From Pseudomonas cremoricolorata DSM 17059 = NBRC 16634 (GTDB lineage: Bacteria; Pseudomonadota; Gammaproteobacteria; Pseudomonadales; Pseudomonadaceae), in the NCBI RefSeq assembly GCF_000425745.1, contig NZ_AUEA01000008.1, positions 186,001-250,000 on the forward strand: DNA of 64,000 nucleotides, in the 5' to 3' direction. Below are positions 9,039-17,711 of the stretch, in pieces; position 1 is the first letter of the stretch, and each line of letters opens with the position of its first letter. The notes beneath the pieces are model-generated. The model saw only the letters and a list, made by a program, of their open reading frames with translations, did not search any database and was not told where the DNA came from. Both the position numbers and the translations under genes were made by a program.

Positions 9039-10688
9039 TCAGGCCAGCGCCGGGGCCGGCAGCACCTTGCCGGCGTGCATGCGCACCAGGTGGTCGGCGA
9101 GGTCGAAGTAACGGTCGTCGTGGGAGATGACGATGATGGTCTTGCCCAGGCGTTTGAGGTCGGGCAGCAGCTCGGTGTAGAACACCCGACGGAAGGCCGG
9201 GTCCTGGTCGGCGGCCCATTCGTCGAACACCAGCACCGGGCGCTCGTCGAGCCAGGCGTTGACCAATGCCAGGCGCTTGCGCTGGCCGGTCGAGAGGTCA
9301 GTGGTGGTAAAGGCGCCATCGACGATGCTCACCTTGTGCGCGATCTCCAGGCGTTCCAGGTACTGCGCGGCGTCGCTGGGCAGGGTGCGGCCTTCGTGCA
9401 TCAAGTCTTCGAAGAGGAAGTAGTCGGCGAAGATGGTGGTGAAATGCTGGCGGTAGTCGTCCAGGCCCTTGGCGTCGATGGCCACGCCGTTGACGCGGAT
9501 TTCCCCCTGGCTCGGTGTGTACAGGCCCAGCAGCAGCTTGATCAGGGTGGTCTTGCCCGAACCGTTTTCCCCGGCAATGAACAGTATTTCCCCCGGCGCG
9601 ATGTCGAGGTTGATCGGCCCCAGGGTGAACGCCTCGCTGCCGGCCACCGCCGGGAAGCTGTACTGCACGTTGCGCAGTTCCAGGCGCTGGAACGGTGCGC
9701 GCGGGGTGTCGTCGGCGCTGAGCAGCAGGTGTGGTTCGGGCGAAGAGAACCGCTCGCCCAGATCAGCGATGCGGCGGAAGGCGATTTGCGCGCGGTTGAT
9801 GATCGGCAGGTTGCCGATCAGGCTTTCCAGCGGACCCTTCATGTACAGCAGCACCAGCACGAAGCCGCTGATCACCGCCGGGTCGTTGGCCGGCCACAGC
9901 GATTGCAGGGTCAGCGCCAGGCCGATGACCACGAAGAACAGCATCGAGCCGAGGCTCTTGGCGATCACGTAGATGTTGATCGAGCGCACGTGGGTGTCGC
10001 GGATGTGGTCGGCGGTGCCCTGGATATTGCGGGTGAGCATGCTGTGCCGGCGCGGGCGGTGGATGCGCAGTTCCTTGGCGCCCTCGGCCACGGCCTGGTA
10101 GTGCTTCTGCAGTTCGTCTTCGGCTTCCCGCGCCGCATTGAAACCGCGCATGCCCTTGCGCTGGGCGATGTACTGCACCATCGAGCCAATGCCGATGGCT
10201 ACCAGGGTCATGGCGAAGATCGGCAGCGAGAGGCTCGCCAGATACCCCAGGCAACCGAGCACCACGGTCAGCGAAATCGCCAGCGGCGCGAAGGAAAAGG
10301 CAAAGTCGCTGATGGTGTCGACGTCGTGGGTCAGCACCGGAATCAGCCGGTGGGTGCGGTAGCGTTCGATCTGATCGATCGGCGCCGACAGCACCTTGGC
10401 GCCGAGGTCTTTGCGCAGGCGGGCGATGACGTGCTGGCCGACATAGTTGCTGCCGATGTCGGCGAAGATGCTGGTCAGCAGCGCCAGCACGCACAGGCCG
10501 ACGAAGGCCAGCACGACCCCTGTGCCCAGGCCATTGGCGTTGTGCAGGCCCTGGTTGACCGTCGCCAGCAGGGCAGTGACCGCCAGGCCGCCGATGATGC
10601 CCAGCACGATGGAGGAAATCACCAGCAGGCGATACGGCCTGAGCAGGCTCAGGAGTTCGCGGGTGGCGCTGCGCGATGCTGCGGTCAT
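9039..10688 (-). CDS. pvdE: PvdE, ABC exporter for the pyoverdine precursor
   Basis: A 549-residue half-transporter of the cyclic-peptide exporter family. PvdE moves acylated ferribactin, the cytoplasmic pyoverdine precursor, into the periplasm for maturation. The N-terminal ~330 residues carry the membrane segments; the ATPase domain has Walker A GENGSGKTT near residue 376, signature LSTGQRKRLAL near 468 (LSTGQ in place of LSGGQ) and Walker B VLVFDEWAADQD near 488. The start at 10,688 is preferred over an in-frame ATG six codons upstream because a GAGG ribosome site sits between the two. A PvdS-type box lies about 58 nt upstream. The position between pvdO and the NRPS genes fits pyoverdine export. 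Confidence 0.93.
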   Translation of the reverse strand: MTAASRSATRELLSLLRPYRLLVISSIVLGIIGGLAVTALLATVNQGLHNANGLGTGVVLAFVGLCVLALLTSIFADIGSNYVGQHVIARLRKDLGAKVLSAPIDQIERYRTHRLIPVLTHDVDTISDFAFSFAPLAISLTVVLGCLGYLASLSLPIFAMTLVAIGIGSMVQYIAQRKGMRGFNAAREAEDELQKHYQAVAEGAKELRIHRPRRHSMLTRNIQGTADHIRDTHVRSINIYVIAKSLGSMLFFVVIGLALTLQSLWPANDPAVISGFVLVLLYMKGPLESLIGNLPIINRAQIAFRRIADLGERFSSPEPHLLLSADDTPRAPFQRLELRNVQYSFPAVAGSEAFTLGPINLDIAPGEILFIAGENGSGKTTLIKLLLGLYTPSQGEIRVNGVAIDAKGLDDYRQHFTTIFADYFLFEDLMHEGRTLPSDAAQYLERLEIAHKVSIVDGAFTTTDLSTGQRKRLALVNAWLDERPVLVFDEWAADQDPAFRRVFYTELLPDLKRLGKTIIVISHDDRYFDLADHLVRMHAGKVLPAPALA

Positions 10689-10745
10689 GGGGTACCTCGT
10701 TCGCAACGAAAAGTCGGCGCGAAGGCAGCCGACGTGTGTTGGGAG

Positions 10746-10769
10746 ACGAGCGTCGGCACAGGGGATTTA
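10746..10769 (-). promoter_or_regulatory. PvdS-type promoter box of pvdE
   Basis: The minus strand reads TAAAT, 16 bases, then CGT. It lies in the short gap between pvdO and pvdE, about 58 nt before the chosen pvdE start, so pvdE need not depend on read-through from pvdO. Confidence 0.82.
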
Positions 10770-10782
10770 GGCGCTGACAGCC

Positions 10783-11679
10783 TTACAGCTCGCGGGCCAC
10801 GCGAAAGCCCAGCCAGTCGCCACGGCGCTCGGTGTGGCGGTAGTTACGGTTGCCCGAGCGCGAGAAGATCGGCGCCTCGGTCCAGTCGTTGCCGCGGATC
10901 ATGCGCACCACGCAGTCGCCGGTGGTCCAGGCGCTGCCATCGCTCGGCGCGCCGACGTAGTCGTCGTTCTGGCAGTCGGCGGTCCACTCGTAGACGTTGC
11001 CGTGGGCGTCGTAGATGCCGAAGGCATTGGGCGCATAGCTGCCGGCCGGGGCGATGTAGCTGAAGCCGTCTTCCGGGCCATAAGTGTTGGCGTGCTTGGC
11101 GATGCTGTAGGGCTTGCCTTCATCGCGGGGGAAGGGCTGCGCGCCGGTGCTGCCGCCACGCGCGGCGTATTCGCGCTCGGCCTCGCTGAGCAGGCGGTAG
11201 GGCTTGCCGGTCTTCTTCGCCAGCCAGGCAGCGTACGCCTCGGCTTCGGCGTAGTTCATGCACACCGCCGGGTAGCGCTTGGCGTCGCGGCTTTTGTATT
11301 CCTGGGTTTCGCTGTAGCGCGGCACCCCGGCGATGCATTCGCGGCCGGGGCGATCATCGCCGCTAGGCATTTTGTAGCCGGTGTCTTTCAGGTAGGCCTG
11401 CCACTCGCCGTTGAGCACCTGGAAGCGACTGACCGCGAAGGGCTTGGCGAAGGTCACCGTGTGCAAAGGCCCCTCATCGTCCTCACGGCCCTGTTCGTCT
11501 TCCGGCGTGCCCATGGTGAAACTACCGGCGGGCAACACCACCATCTCCGGGCAGCCAGGCTTGCAGTCGGTGAACACCTCGCCCGGCTGCGGCTGCGCGG
11601 CCATCGACCAGGAAGAAAAAGCGCACATCAAAAGGCCAAGGGCCGCGCCGGAGAGGGGGCTGCTGAGGGTCGGGTTCAT
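10783..11679 (-). CDS. pvdO: PvdO, periplasmic pyoverdine chromophore maturation protein (FGE-sulfatase fold)
   Basis: 298 residues with a Sec signal peptide (hydrophobic stretch to about residue 27, AxA-like cleavage at SMA-A) and then a formylglycine-generating-enzyme/sulfatase-modifying domain. Family landmarks are present: VVLPAGSFTMG near residue 50, GKPYRLLSEAEREYAARGG, NAFGIYDAHGNVYEWTADC, IRGNDW and the C-terminal GFRVARE. PvdO acts in the periplasm on the ferribactin/dihydropyoverdine chromophore, oxidising it late in maturation. Other FGE-type proteins share this fold, so the name depends on the adjacent pvdE, the NRPS genes and the PvdS-type box upstream. The other periplasmic maturation genes (pvdN, pvdM, pvdP) and the receptor fpvA are not in this window. 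Confidence 0.9.
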   Translation of the reverse strand: MNPTLSSPLSGAALGLLMCAFSSWSMAAQPQPGEVFTDCKPGCPEMVVLPAGSFTMGTPEDEQGREDDEGPLHTVTFAKPFAVSRFQVLNGEWQAYLKDTGYKMPSGDDRPGRECIAGVPRYSETQEYKSRDAKRYPAVCMNYAEAEAYAAWLAKKTGKPYRLLSEAEREYAARGGSTGAQPFPRDEGKPYSIAKHANTYGPEDGFSYIAPAGSYAPNAFGIYDAHGNVYEWTADCQNDDYVGAPSDGSAWTTGDCVVRMIRGNDWTEAPIFSRSGNRNYRHTERRGDWLGFRVAREL

Positions 11680-11752
11680 GAACGACTCGGGTCCGAAGGT
11701 GAAAGACGCGCGCTGGCCAAGAAGAAATGGCTGCGCGGGTTGTCACCGGAGG

Positions 11753-11776
11753 ACGAGGGTCATCGTCGGAAATTTA
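11753..11776 (-). promoter_or_regulatory. PvdS-type promoter box of pvdO
   Basis: The minus strand reads TAAAT, 16 bases, then CGT, about 75 nt upstream of the pvdO ATG. The three boxes in this locus have identical 16-base spacing, which makes chance matches unlikely. Confidence 0.82.
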
Positions 11777-11787
11777 CCGCTTGGGTT

Positions 11788-11822
11788 GGGGCCGCTTTGC
11801 GGCCCATCGCGGTTTAGCCGCG
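11788..11822. repeat. REP-like double hairpin
   Basis: Two adjacent GC-rich palindromes occur here: GGGCCGC-TTT-GCGGCCC and CGCGG-TTTAG-CCGCG. This resembles the repetitive extragenic palindromes common in P. putida-type genomes, and lies between the convergent and promoter sequences of pvdO and the DUF1348 gene. It could also act as a terminator for the DUF1348 gene. Confidence 0.5.
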
Positions 11823-11878
11823 AAGCTTTTGGGGCGTTAAACCGATCGACCCAAGCCAACCCGCAGCCCAAAGCCCGA

Positions 11879-12355
11879 TCACAACCCCAACTCCGACAAC
11901 CCTGGATGATCATCCGGCCGCCGTCCCAGCGGCCAACGGAACTTGCGCTCGGCCTCGGTGATGGGCATGTCGTTGATGCAGGCAAAGCGCCGCTGCATCA
12001 GGCCATCCTCGCCGAACTCCCAGTTCTCGTTGCCATAGGAACGGAACCAGTTGCCCGAATCGTCATGCCACTCATAGGCATAGCGCACCGCAATACGGTT
12101 GTCGGCGAAGGTCCACAGCTCCTTGATCAGCCGGTACTCCAGTTCTTTCTTCCACTTGCGGGTCAGAAATTCCTTGGCCTCCTGGCGATTGCTGACGAAC
12201 TCCACGCGGTTACGCCATTGCGTGTCGAGGGTGTAGGCCAGCGAGACTTTCTCTGGGTCACGGCTGTTCCAGCCATCCTCGGCGAGGCGGACTTTCTGCG
12301 TGGCGGACTCACGGGTGAACGGCGGCAGGGGCGGGCGGGTGGATGCGGTGGACAT
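11879..12355 (-). CDS. DUF1348 family protein (NTF2-like fold)
   Basis: 158 residues. The sequence from [20 protein letters not shown] through the [19 protein letters not shown] and [13 protein letters not shown] segments is the conserved core of the DUF1348 family, small cytoplasmic SnoaL/NTF2-like proteins of unknown function. The start at 12,355 (MSTASTRPP) is chosen because the longer frame upstream lacks family sequence. It stands alone, transcribed away from the membrane protein gene at 12,615. Nothing in the sequence links it to pyoverdine, although it precedes pvdO on the same strand with a REP-like element between them. Confidence 0.85.
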   Translation of the reverse strand: MSTASTRPPLPPFTRESATQKVRLAEDGWNSRDPEKVSLAYTLDTQWRNRVEFVSNRQEAKEFLTRKWKKELEYRLIKELWTFADNRIAVRYAYEWHDDSGNWFRSYGNENWEFGEDGLMQRRFACINDMPITEAERKFRWPLGRRPDDHPGLSELGL

Positions 12356-12614
12356 GGTCGACTCCAGGGCAGTGGGGGTGCACGGCATCGACGATAGCAA
12401 AGCGTACGGCGTACTGGGCAGTCGGGCTGGCTTGGGAATGCCTGACGCACTGTCGGCGCTGTATGTCGCAAAACGTTTCAGCGGCCACATGCACATGAAC
12501 CAATGCGCACACCGGGCGATCTTCCCTTAAGCGCACCCCGCGCTCGCCAGGTGGACCGGAGCTTTTCACCCGCTGTCAGTCCCGGACCCGCTGAACCCCA
12601 GGTAAGGAGCCACC

Positions 12615-13043
12615 GTGACCACTACGACCCACCCCGACTACCGCTGCCGACCCGGCCCGCTGCATTCGATTCTGCTCGGCGGCAGCGTGCCGCTGTTTCT
12701 TGGCGCGCTGCTGAGCGACATCGCCTACTCCAACAGCTTCCAGATCCAGTGGGCCAACTTCGCCGCCTGGCTGATCGCAGGTGGCCTGTTGTTCGCAGGC
12801 CTGGCGCTGCTGTTCGCCCTGGCCAACCTGATTCGCGCCGAGCACAAGGGCGGCCGCCCGCTGGTGTACTTCGCCCTGCTGCTGATTACCTGGGTGATCG
12901 GCCTGGTCAACGCCTTCGAACACGCCAAGGACGCCTACGCAGTGATGCCCGCCGGCTTGTGGCTGTCGGTGCTGGTCAGCGTGCTGATCGTCATCACCGC
13001 CTGGCTGGGCCTGAGCAATCTGCGTAACGGAGGTGTGCGATGA
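12615..13043 (+). CDS. DUF2231-like four-helix membrane protein
   Basis: 142 residues with four hydrophobic segments (about 17-38, 50-75, 85-102 and 115-135) and an opening PGPLHSILLGGSVPLFLGALLSDI typical of small DUF2231-type inner-membrane proteins. It begins with GTG after a good AAGGAG ribosome site. The stop overlaps the start of the following dehydrogenase-like lipoprotein gene (ATGA), so the two are co-translated. DUF2231-type proteins are often found beside periplasmic dehydrogenases, where an electron-transfer or anchoring role is suspected; that role is inference here. Confidence 0.85.
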   Translation: MTTTTHPDYRCRPGPLHSILLGGSVPLFLGALLSDIAYSNSFQIQWANFAAWLIAGGLLFAGLALLFALANLIRAEHKGGRPLVYFALLLITWVIGLVNAFEHAKDAYAVMPAGLWLSVLVSVLIVITAWLGLSNLRNGGVR

Positions 13044-14332
13044 GAATTCCCTACGCCCTGACCAGCCTGAGCCTGGCCTTGCTCCTGAGCGCCTGCGGCG
13101 GCGAAGCCGACAGTGAACTGGCCCGCGGCCCCGACCCGAAACTGCCATCGCCTGAGCGCGGCCTGCTGCCGAGCATGAAGATCGCCGAGCCCGCCGAGTG
13201 GGGCGAAACCAAACCCACCGTGCCCGACGGCTTCAGCGTCACCGCCATCGCCACCGACCTGAAGATTCCACGCCAGACCCTGGTGCTGCCCAACGGCGAC
13301 ATCCTCGTCGCCGAAGGCCGCGGCGGCAACGCCGCCAAGCTCAAGCCCAAGGACGTGATCGCCAGCTACATCAAGGCCCAGGGCAACACCAAGGTGAAAG
13401 GTGGCAACCGCCTGACCCTGCTGCGCGACGCCGACGGCGACGGCAAGTACGAAACCCAGACCGTCTTCGCCGACAACCTCAACGCCCCCTACGGCCTGGC
13501 CTTCCACGACGGCAAACTGTACGTCGCCAACCAGGACGCGGTAGTGCGCTTCGATTACCAGGACGGCCAGACCCAGGCCAGCGCCGCGCCGACCAAACTG
13601 GTCGACCTGCCGTCTGCGATCAACCACCACTGGACCAAAGCCATGACCATCAGCCCCGATGGTCGCTACCTCTATGTGGGCATCGGCTCGAACAGCAACA
13701 TCGGCGAACGCGGCATGGAAGTGGAAACCGACCGCGCCATGATCTGGCAGATCGACGCCGAAACCGGCATGCACAAACCCTTCGCCACCGGCGTGCGCAA
13801 CCCCACCGCGCTGACCATCCAGCCCGAAACCGGCCAACTCTGGGCGGTGGCCAACGAACGCGATGAGCTGGGCCCGGACCTGGTGCCGGATTACCTGACC
13901 TCGATTCAGGAAGGCAAATTCTACGGCTGGCCCTACGCCTACTGGGGCCAGAACGCCGACAAGCGCGTGCAGCCGTTCAAGCCCGAGATGGTCGATATCG
14001 CGGTGAAACCGGACTACAGCCTCGGCTCCCACGTCGCAGCGCTGGGCGTCGATTTCTCCATCCCGGAAATGGGTGAACAGTTCGCCAATGGCGCCTTCGT
14101 CGGCGAACACGGCAGTTGGAACCGCGACAACCCGGTGGGTTACAAGGTGATCTTCGTGCCGTTCGCCAGTGGCCAGCCGGCAGGCGAGCCGATGGACTTC
14201 GCCACCGGGTTCCGTGGTGAGGATGGCAAGACCCGTGGCCGGCCTGTGGGGGTGACGGTGGATCCGAAGGGGGCGGTGATCATTGCTGATGATTTGGCCA
14301 ATACCGTGTGGCGAGTGACGCGTAACCGTTGA
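13040..14332 (+). CDS. Sorbosone-dehydrogenase-like PQQ/sugar dehydrogenase, lipoprotein
   Basis: 430 residues starting with a lipoprotein signal (LALLLSAC, lipid-modified Cys near residue 19), so it is exported and anchored to a membrane. The body is a six-bladed beta-propeller of the soluble glucose/sorbosone dehydrogenase family: VPDGFSVTAIATDLKIPRQ at the start of the propeller, LPNGDILVAEGRGG, HHWTKAMTISPDGRYLYVGIGSNSNIGERG, ATGVRNPTALTIQPETGQLW, and EHGSWNRDNPVGYKVIFVPF near the C-terminus. Members use PQQ to oxidise aldoses or sorbosone, but many are of unknown substrate. It is co-translated with the upstream membrane protein and followed by a hairpin. Substrate unknown. Confidence 0.88.
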   Translation: MRIPYALTSLSLALLLSACGGEADSELARGPDPKLPSPERGLLPSMKIAEPAEWGETKPTVPDGFSVTAIATDLKIPRQTLVLPNGDILVAEGRGGNAAKLKPKDVIASYIKAQGNTKVKGGNRLTLLRDADGDGKYETQTVFADNLNAPYGLAFHDGKLYVANQDAVVRFDYQDGQTQASAAPTKLVDLPSAINHHWTKAMTISPDGRYLYVGIGSNSNIGERGMEVETDRAMIWQIDAETGMHKPFATGVRNPTALTIQPETGQLWAVANERDELGPDLVPDYLTSIQEGKFYGWPYAYWGQNADKRVQPFKPEMVDIAVKPDYSLGSHVAALGVDFSIPEMGEQFANGAFVGEHGSWNRDNPVGYKVIFVPFASGQPAGEPMDFATGFRGEDGKTRGRPVGVTVDPKGAVIIADDLANTVWRVTRNR

Positions 14333-14333
14333 A

Positions 14334-14358
14334 CACAGCGCCCGCAGGGGCGCCTGTG
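14334..14358 (+). terminator. Hairpin after the dehydrogenase-like gene
   Basis: CACAG-CGCCC pairs with GGGCG-CCTGTG and is followed by a T-rich stretch (CTTATTTGTT), directly after the stop codon at 14,332. Confidence 0.6.
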
Positions 14359-14456
14359 CTTATTTGTTCTGACACGCCATGGGTGCAAGGCTCATGGCGT
14401 GTCTGGCGCAGACTGCGCAGGGCACTGCGACCCAGTGCAGCGAGGTCAGCGGCCCA

Positions 14457-15818
14457 TCACCCCACCGGCAATTCACCGGTGACGATGGCCGTGATGATGA
14501 AGATAGCGAACATCGGCAAAGACCATTTGAAGAACTCTTTCTGGTATTGCCCGAAGGTCATTTCGGTGCGGTTCATCAACAGGAACAACCACGCCACCGT
14601 GGGGCTTGCATAACGCAGTGCCTGGCCCATGAACGAGGCGATGCCGATTTCCGTGGGCGTGATACCGAACTGATAAGCGATGGGCGCGACCACCGGCAGG
14701 ATGCCGAAGTAGTACGCATCGACCGGCAGTGCATAACAGGCGATGGCCCCGAGGAAGGCGAACATCAGTGCGGTGTGGCTGCCCATCGATTCTGGAATCA
14801 TCCCGGCAATGCTGTTGGCGACCGCACCTGCCATGCCGCTGCCATTGAAGATGCCCAGGAAACAGCCTGCCGCCATGATGATCGAGGCGACCGCAATGGC
14901 ATCGCCGCCGTTGGCGGTGATGCGCTCGCGCTGTTCGGTGGCGCTGTAGTTCACCGCCAGGGCGATGGCGGTGCCGAGCATGAAGACGATGGCGCCGCTG
15001 GCCCAGCCTGCCAGCAATACCGTCAGCATGGCCGCGGTCAGCAGGAGATTGAACAGGAACAGTTTGGGTCGCTTCAGCTCGCGGTCGTGCTCGTGGATGA
15101 CGGTCACCATCTGTTCGATCTGTTCGGGGGTGACGATCACCTGCTTGCCGGGTATGTACCCCAGCCGTGCGCGTTCCTTGCGGCCCATGATCCAGGCCAT
15201 GAAGAACACGTACACGACCGAGACGCCGAGAATAGGCAGGATCGCGACGAACAGCGTGTTGACCTCCACGTTCAGCACCGCCGCTGCACGCGCCAGCGGG
15301 CCGCCCCAGGGCAGGCAGTTACCCAGGCCGCAGGGCAATATGATCAGCATGGCCAGATTCGACAGTTTCAGGCCCATCTGCCGGAACAGCGGCAGGAAGG
15401 CGCTGGTGACGATCAGAATGGTGGTGGTGCCATCACCGTCGAGGGTCACCACCATCGAGGTGAACGCAGTCACCAGAATGATCTTCAGCGGGTCGCCGTT
15501 GGCCTTGCGGATGAGGAACGTACACAGCGGATCGAACAAGCCGACGTTCATCATCAAACTGAAGTACAGGATGGCGAACAGAATCATGACGGTCGGATTG
15601 ATCGTGCCCAGCGATACCTTGCCTTCGCTGTTGGTCGTGTAGAACAGACCCTCTCTGACCCAATCGATCAAGGTCGCCACCGGTACGTCGGTGCCCAGGC
15701 AGGCCAGGCTGCCGACCACCAACGAGACGACGATCAAACCGGTGAATGGCGAGAGTTTCTGTTTGATGACCAGTACCAGAAACGAAACGATCAACAAGAA
15801 GCCGAGTGCAGTAAGCAT
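14457..15818 (-). CDS. CitMHS-family carboxylate transporter
   Basis: 453 residues, a polytopic inner-membrane protein with about 11-12 hydrophobic segments. The sequence MLTALGFLLIVSFLVLVIKQ, the VVTLDGDGTTTILIVTSAFLPL region and the YALPVDAYYFGILPVV region are typical of CitMHS/CitH citrate:cation symporters, which import citrate or related tri- and dicarboxylates as metal complexes. It is the last gene of a three-gene minus-strand operon after the RraA-like aldolase and the dehydrogenase. The sigma-54 promoter at 17,540 and the PrpR-type regulator at 17,712 imply induction by a carboxylic acid. The exact substrate cannot be read from the sequence. Confidence 0.88.
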   Translation of the reverse strand: MLTALGFLLIVSFLVLVIKQKLSPFTGLIVVSLVVGSLACLGTDVPVATLIDWVREGLFYTTNSEGKVSLGTINPTVMILFAILYFSLMMNVGLFDPLCTFLIRKANGDPLKIILVTAFTSMVVTLDGDGTTTILIVTSAFLPLFRQMGLKLSNLAMLIILPCGLGNCLPWGGPLARAAAVLNVEVNTLFVAILPILGVSVVYVFFMAWIMGRKERARLGYIPGKQVIVTPEQIEQMVTVIHEHDRELKRPKLFLFNLLLTAAMLTVLLAGWASGAIVFMLGTAIALAVNYSATEQRERITANGGDAIAVASIIMAAGCFLGIFNGSGMAGAVANSIAGMIPESMGSHTALMFAFLGAIACYALPVDAYYFGILPVVAPIAYQFGITPTEIGIASFMGQALRYASPTVAWLFLLMNRTEMTFGQYQKEFFKWSLPMFAIFIITAIVTGELPVG

Positions 15819-15899
15819 TCATGAACCCCTAATCTTATTTTTATGGGTGTGCAGCGGGCGAATGTCGGGGAGGCCTGATGGCAGGGCCTCCCCAGGCCA

Positions 15900-16604
15900 T
15901 CACGGCTTGTCGAGCAACTCGGTGACCCAGGCCGGGGCCAGTTCGGGGAGCGGTGTTCCCTGTGCCCGGCAGCGGGCGTACTCATCGATGACTGCGCGTC
16001 GCCTGGCCTCGTAGGCATCTTTTTTCTCGGAGGCCTCGAGCACTTCCAGCAGACGCGCACGGGGCACCACGGTGACGCCGTCATAGTCGCCGAAGACCAG
16101 ATCACCCGGCGCGACATCGACGCCGGCGCAATGCACGAGCGCGTTGATCTTGCCCGGGCCCTGCTTTGCTGGGCTGCGCTGGTTGAAGCCCTTGGCGTAG
16201 ACCGGAATGTCCAGCTCTGCCAGAGGCAGCTTGTCACGCACGCAACCATCGATCACCAGTCCGCTGAGGCCGATTGCCTGGGCGGCACCGGCCATCAGGT
16301 CGCCCAGGTAGGCGCGCCCGCGATAGCCCTTGCCCGCGATCACCAGGACGTAACCTGGCTGGCTTTGATAGATCGCCACATGAATAGGGAAGTTGTCGCC
16401 CTCTTCGGTGTCGACGGTGCATGCCGTACCGAGCATGATCTTGCTTTCGTCCAGCGGCATCAGATCGTGGTCCATGCAGCCGTTGCGGGGGATGCCAAGG
16501 CCTTGCATGCCATCGCACAACTGCGCCGGGCTGAGTTTGCGCACACGCTGCAGGATGTCTTCGGGAATTAGTTCGGGCAGCGAGAAGTAGAGTTCGGTGT
16601 TCAT
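15900..16604 (-). CDS. RraA-like aldolase/demethylmenaquinone-methyltransferase family protein
   Basis: 234 residues of the RraA/HMG-aldolase fold. Visible landmarks are LSPAQLCDGMQGLG near the N-terminus, VIAGKGYRGRAYLGDLMAGAAQAIGLSGLVIDGCVRD (the conserved GxLAxxA...G-hydroxylate binding region with the Asp of the metal site), and PGDLVFGDYDGVTVVP. Relatives include 4-hydroxy-4-methyl-2-oxoglutarate / 4-carboxy-4-hydroxy-2-oxoadipate aldolase, which cleave branched hydroxy-acids to pyruvate. The start at 16,604 follows a GAGGAG site; an ATG five codons earlier lacks one. It sits between a 3-hydroxyacid-type dehydrogenase and a carboxylate transporter, fitting a catabolic role; the natural substrate is unknown. 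Confidence 0.85.
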   Translation of the reverse strand: MNTELYFSLPELIPEDILQRVRKLSPAQLCDGMQGLGIPRNGCMDHDLMPLDESKIMLGTACTVDTEEGDNFPIHVAIYQSQPGYVLVIAGKGYRGRAYLGDLMAGAAQAIGLSGLVIDGCVRDKLPLAELDIPVYAKGFNQRSPAKQGPGKINALVHCAGVDVAPGDLVFGDYDGVTVVPRARLLEVLEASEKKDAYEARRRAVIDEYARCRAQGTPLPELAPAWVTELLDKP

Positions 16605-16615
16605 GGTGCAGCTCC

Positions 16616-17497
16616 TCAAGGCTGGGTGGACAGTTGCGCGATGGCTGCGCGGTAATCGAGCTCACTGCCGTGTGGGCCAAGCAGGGTCGCCCAGTCACGT
16701 TCGGCCAGTTTCTTGAGTCGCTCGCAGGTGGCGAGGGACATGCTCGCATCGACCCCCAGGGCCTCGAGCGTCGCGACCACATCGTCCATCTCCGTGCCTC
16801 GACGCTTGGCGTGGATCAGGGTACGGGCGCTGAAGGTATTGGCCAGCTGCTCGACGCTCTTGCCATCGAGCGAATCGCCCAGCGACGCCACCAGCGTGTC
16901 GAGCACACCGAAGCGATTCGCGGCCACGAAAGACTCCAGAAACAGCTGCGCCAAGCCTTTCATGACTACGCTTTTGAGCATCTTGATGGCCGATGCCGCG
17001 CCTGGCTCGGCATCGAGCACGGTCAGGCGCATGCCCAAAGGCGTAAAGGCCTTTTCGAACGCCCGTGCAGCGCTGCCGGCCAGCAACATGGGCACCCGGT
17101 GGTCGTTGCCTGGCACGGTGCCCATGACAGCGATATCGGCGTAGTCGACACCCGCGCTTCTGGGCAACTGCTCGATCGCCTGCTTGACGGTGGGAGCTGC
17201 CGAGTTCATGTCAAGGTAATGCTGACCTTCCTTGAGCAGCGGCAGAATCGTGCGCGCCAGCTCCAAGGCACTGCTGGCGCTGGTCAGGCAGACGATGAAC
17301 TGCGCGGTGGCGCAGGCCTGTTCCAGGGTCTGGAACAGCGTCACCTGTGCCTGGGCGGCACGCTGAACGATCAGTGGTCCGGCTTTCTGATCGTCCTTGA
17401 ACGCATCGTAGGCGCCGAGCTGAATGTCGTGCTCTGCCCTCAGGCCACTGGCGATATGAAATGCCGCCTCGCCAAAACCGATAAACACAAGCTCCAT
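16616..17497 (-). CDS. NAD(P)-dependent 3-hydroxyacid-type dehydrogenase with DUF1932 C-terminal domain
   Basis: 293 residues. The N-terminal Rossmann fold begins MELVFIGFGEAAFHIASGL (GxGxxA-type dinucleotide loop), followed by a 6-phosphogluconate-dehydrogenase-like domain with YLDMNSAAPTVKQ and the helical catalytic region AASAIKMLKSVVMKG, where the Lys of IKMLKS is the expected catalytic lysine. The C-terminal third (RRGTEMDDVVATLEALGVDASMS) matches DUF1932. Such enzymes oxidise or reduce beta-hydroxyacids. It is the first gene of the operon, 57 nt downstream of the perfect sigma-54 promoter. The pairing with an RraA-like aldolase suggests an oxidise-then-cleave route for a hydroxy tricarboxylate or dicarboxylate; this is inference. 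Confidence 0.87.
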   Translation of the reverse strand: MELVFIGFGEAAFHIASGLRAEHDIQLGAYDAFKDDQKAGPLIVQRAAQAQVTLFQTLEQACATAQFIVCLTSASSALELARTILPLLKEGQHYLDMNSAAPTVKQAIEQLPRSAGVDYADIAVMGTVPGNDHRVPMLLAGSAARAFEKAFTPLGMRLTVLDAEPGAASAIKMLKSVVMKGLAQLFLESFVAANRFGVLDTLVASLGDSLDGKSVEQLANTFSARTLIHAKRRGTEMDDVVATLEALGVDASMSLATCERLKKLAERDWATLLGPHGSELDYRAAIAQLSTQP

Positions 17498-17518
17498 CGA
17501 CTGCTACCTCTTTTTTTA

Positions 17519-17541
17519 CTGTTATTTGCTCGAGGTAACAG
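17519..17541. repeat. Inverted repeat CTGTTA-N11-TAACAG between promoter and operon start
   Basis: Perfect six-base arms flank an 11-base spacer. The repeat lies just downstream of the sigma-54 -12 element and about 20 nt before the dehydrogenase start. It could be an operator for a second regulator or a leader-RNA element. Confidence 0.4.
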
Positions 17542-17555
17542 CAATGCCTGTGCCA
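17540..17555 (-). promoter_or_regulatory. Sigma-54 (-24/-12) promoter of the carboxylate operon
   Basis: The minus strand reads TGGCACAGGCATTGCT: a full TGGCA(C) -24 element, exact GG-N10-GC spacing and a TTGCT -12 element. It drives the dehydrogenase-aldolase-transporter operon and is about 160 bp from the divergent gene for a GAFTGA-type sigma-54 activator. Confidence 0.88.
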
Positions 17556-17711
17556 GCTGCGCTTGGGACGTTGCCGGGCGGTTGCTCGTTTATTTTTTCT
17601 CATTACTTTCAATGGGTTGTCAGGAAAGCTGGAAAGTGCGCGTTTCGCTTTGAGGCAATCACCGATAATCTCTGGATTTCACATTCATTCATTCTTTTCA
17701 GTGATCATGAA

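Noticed and set aside
1..12000. Ferripyoverdine receptor fpvA or the pvdMNP genes
   Set aside because: I looked for a TonB receptor plug and for PvdN/PvdM/PvdP signatures and found none in this part; they must lie elsewhere.
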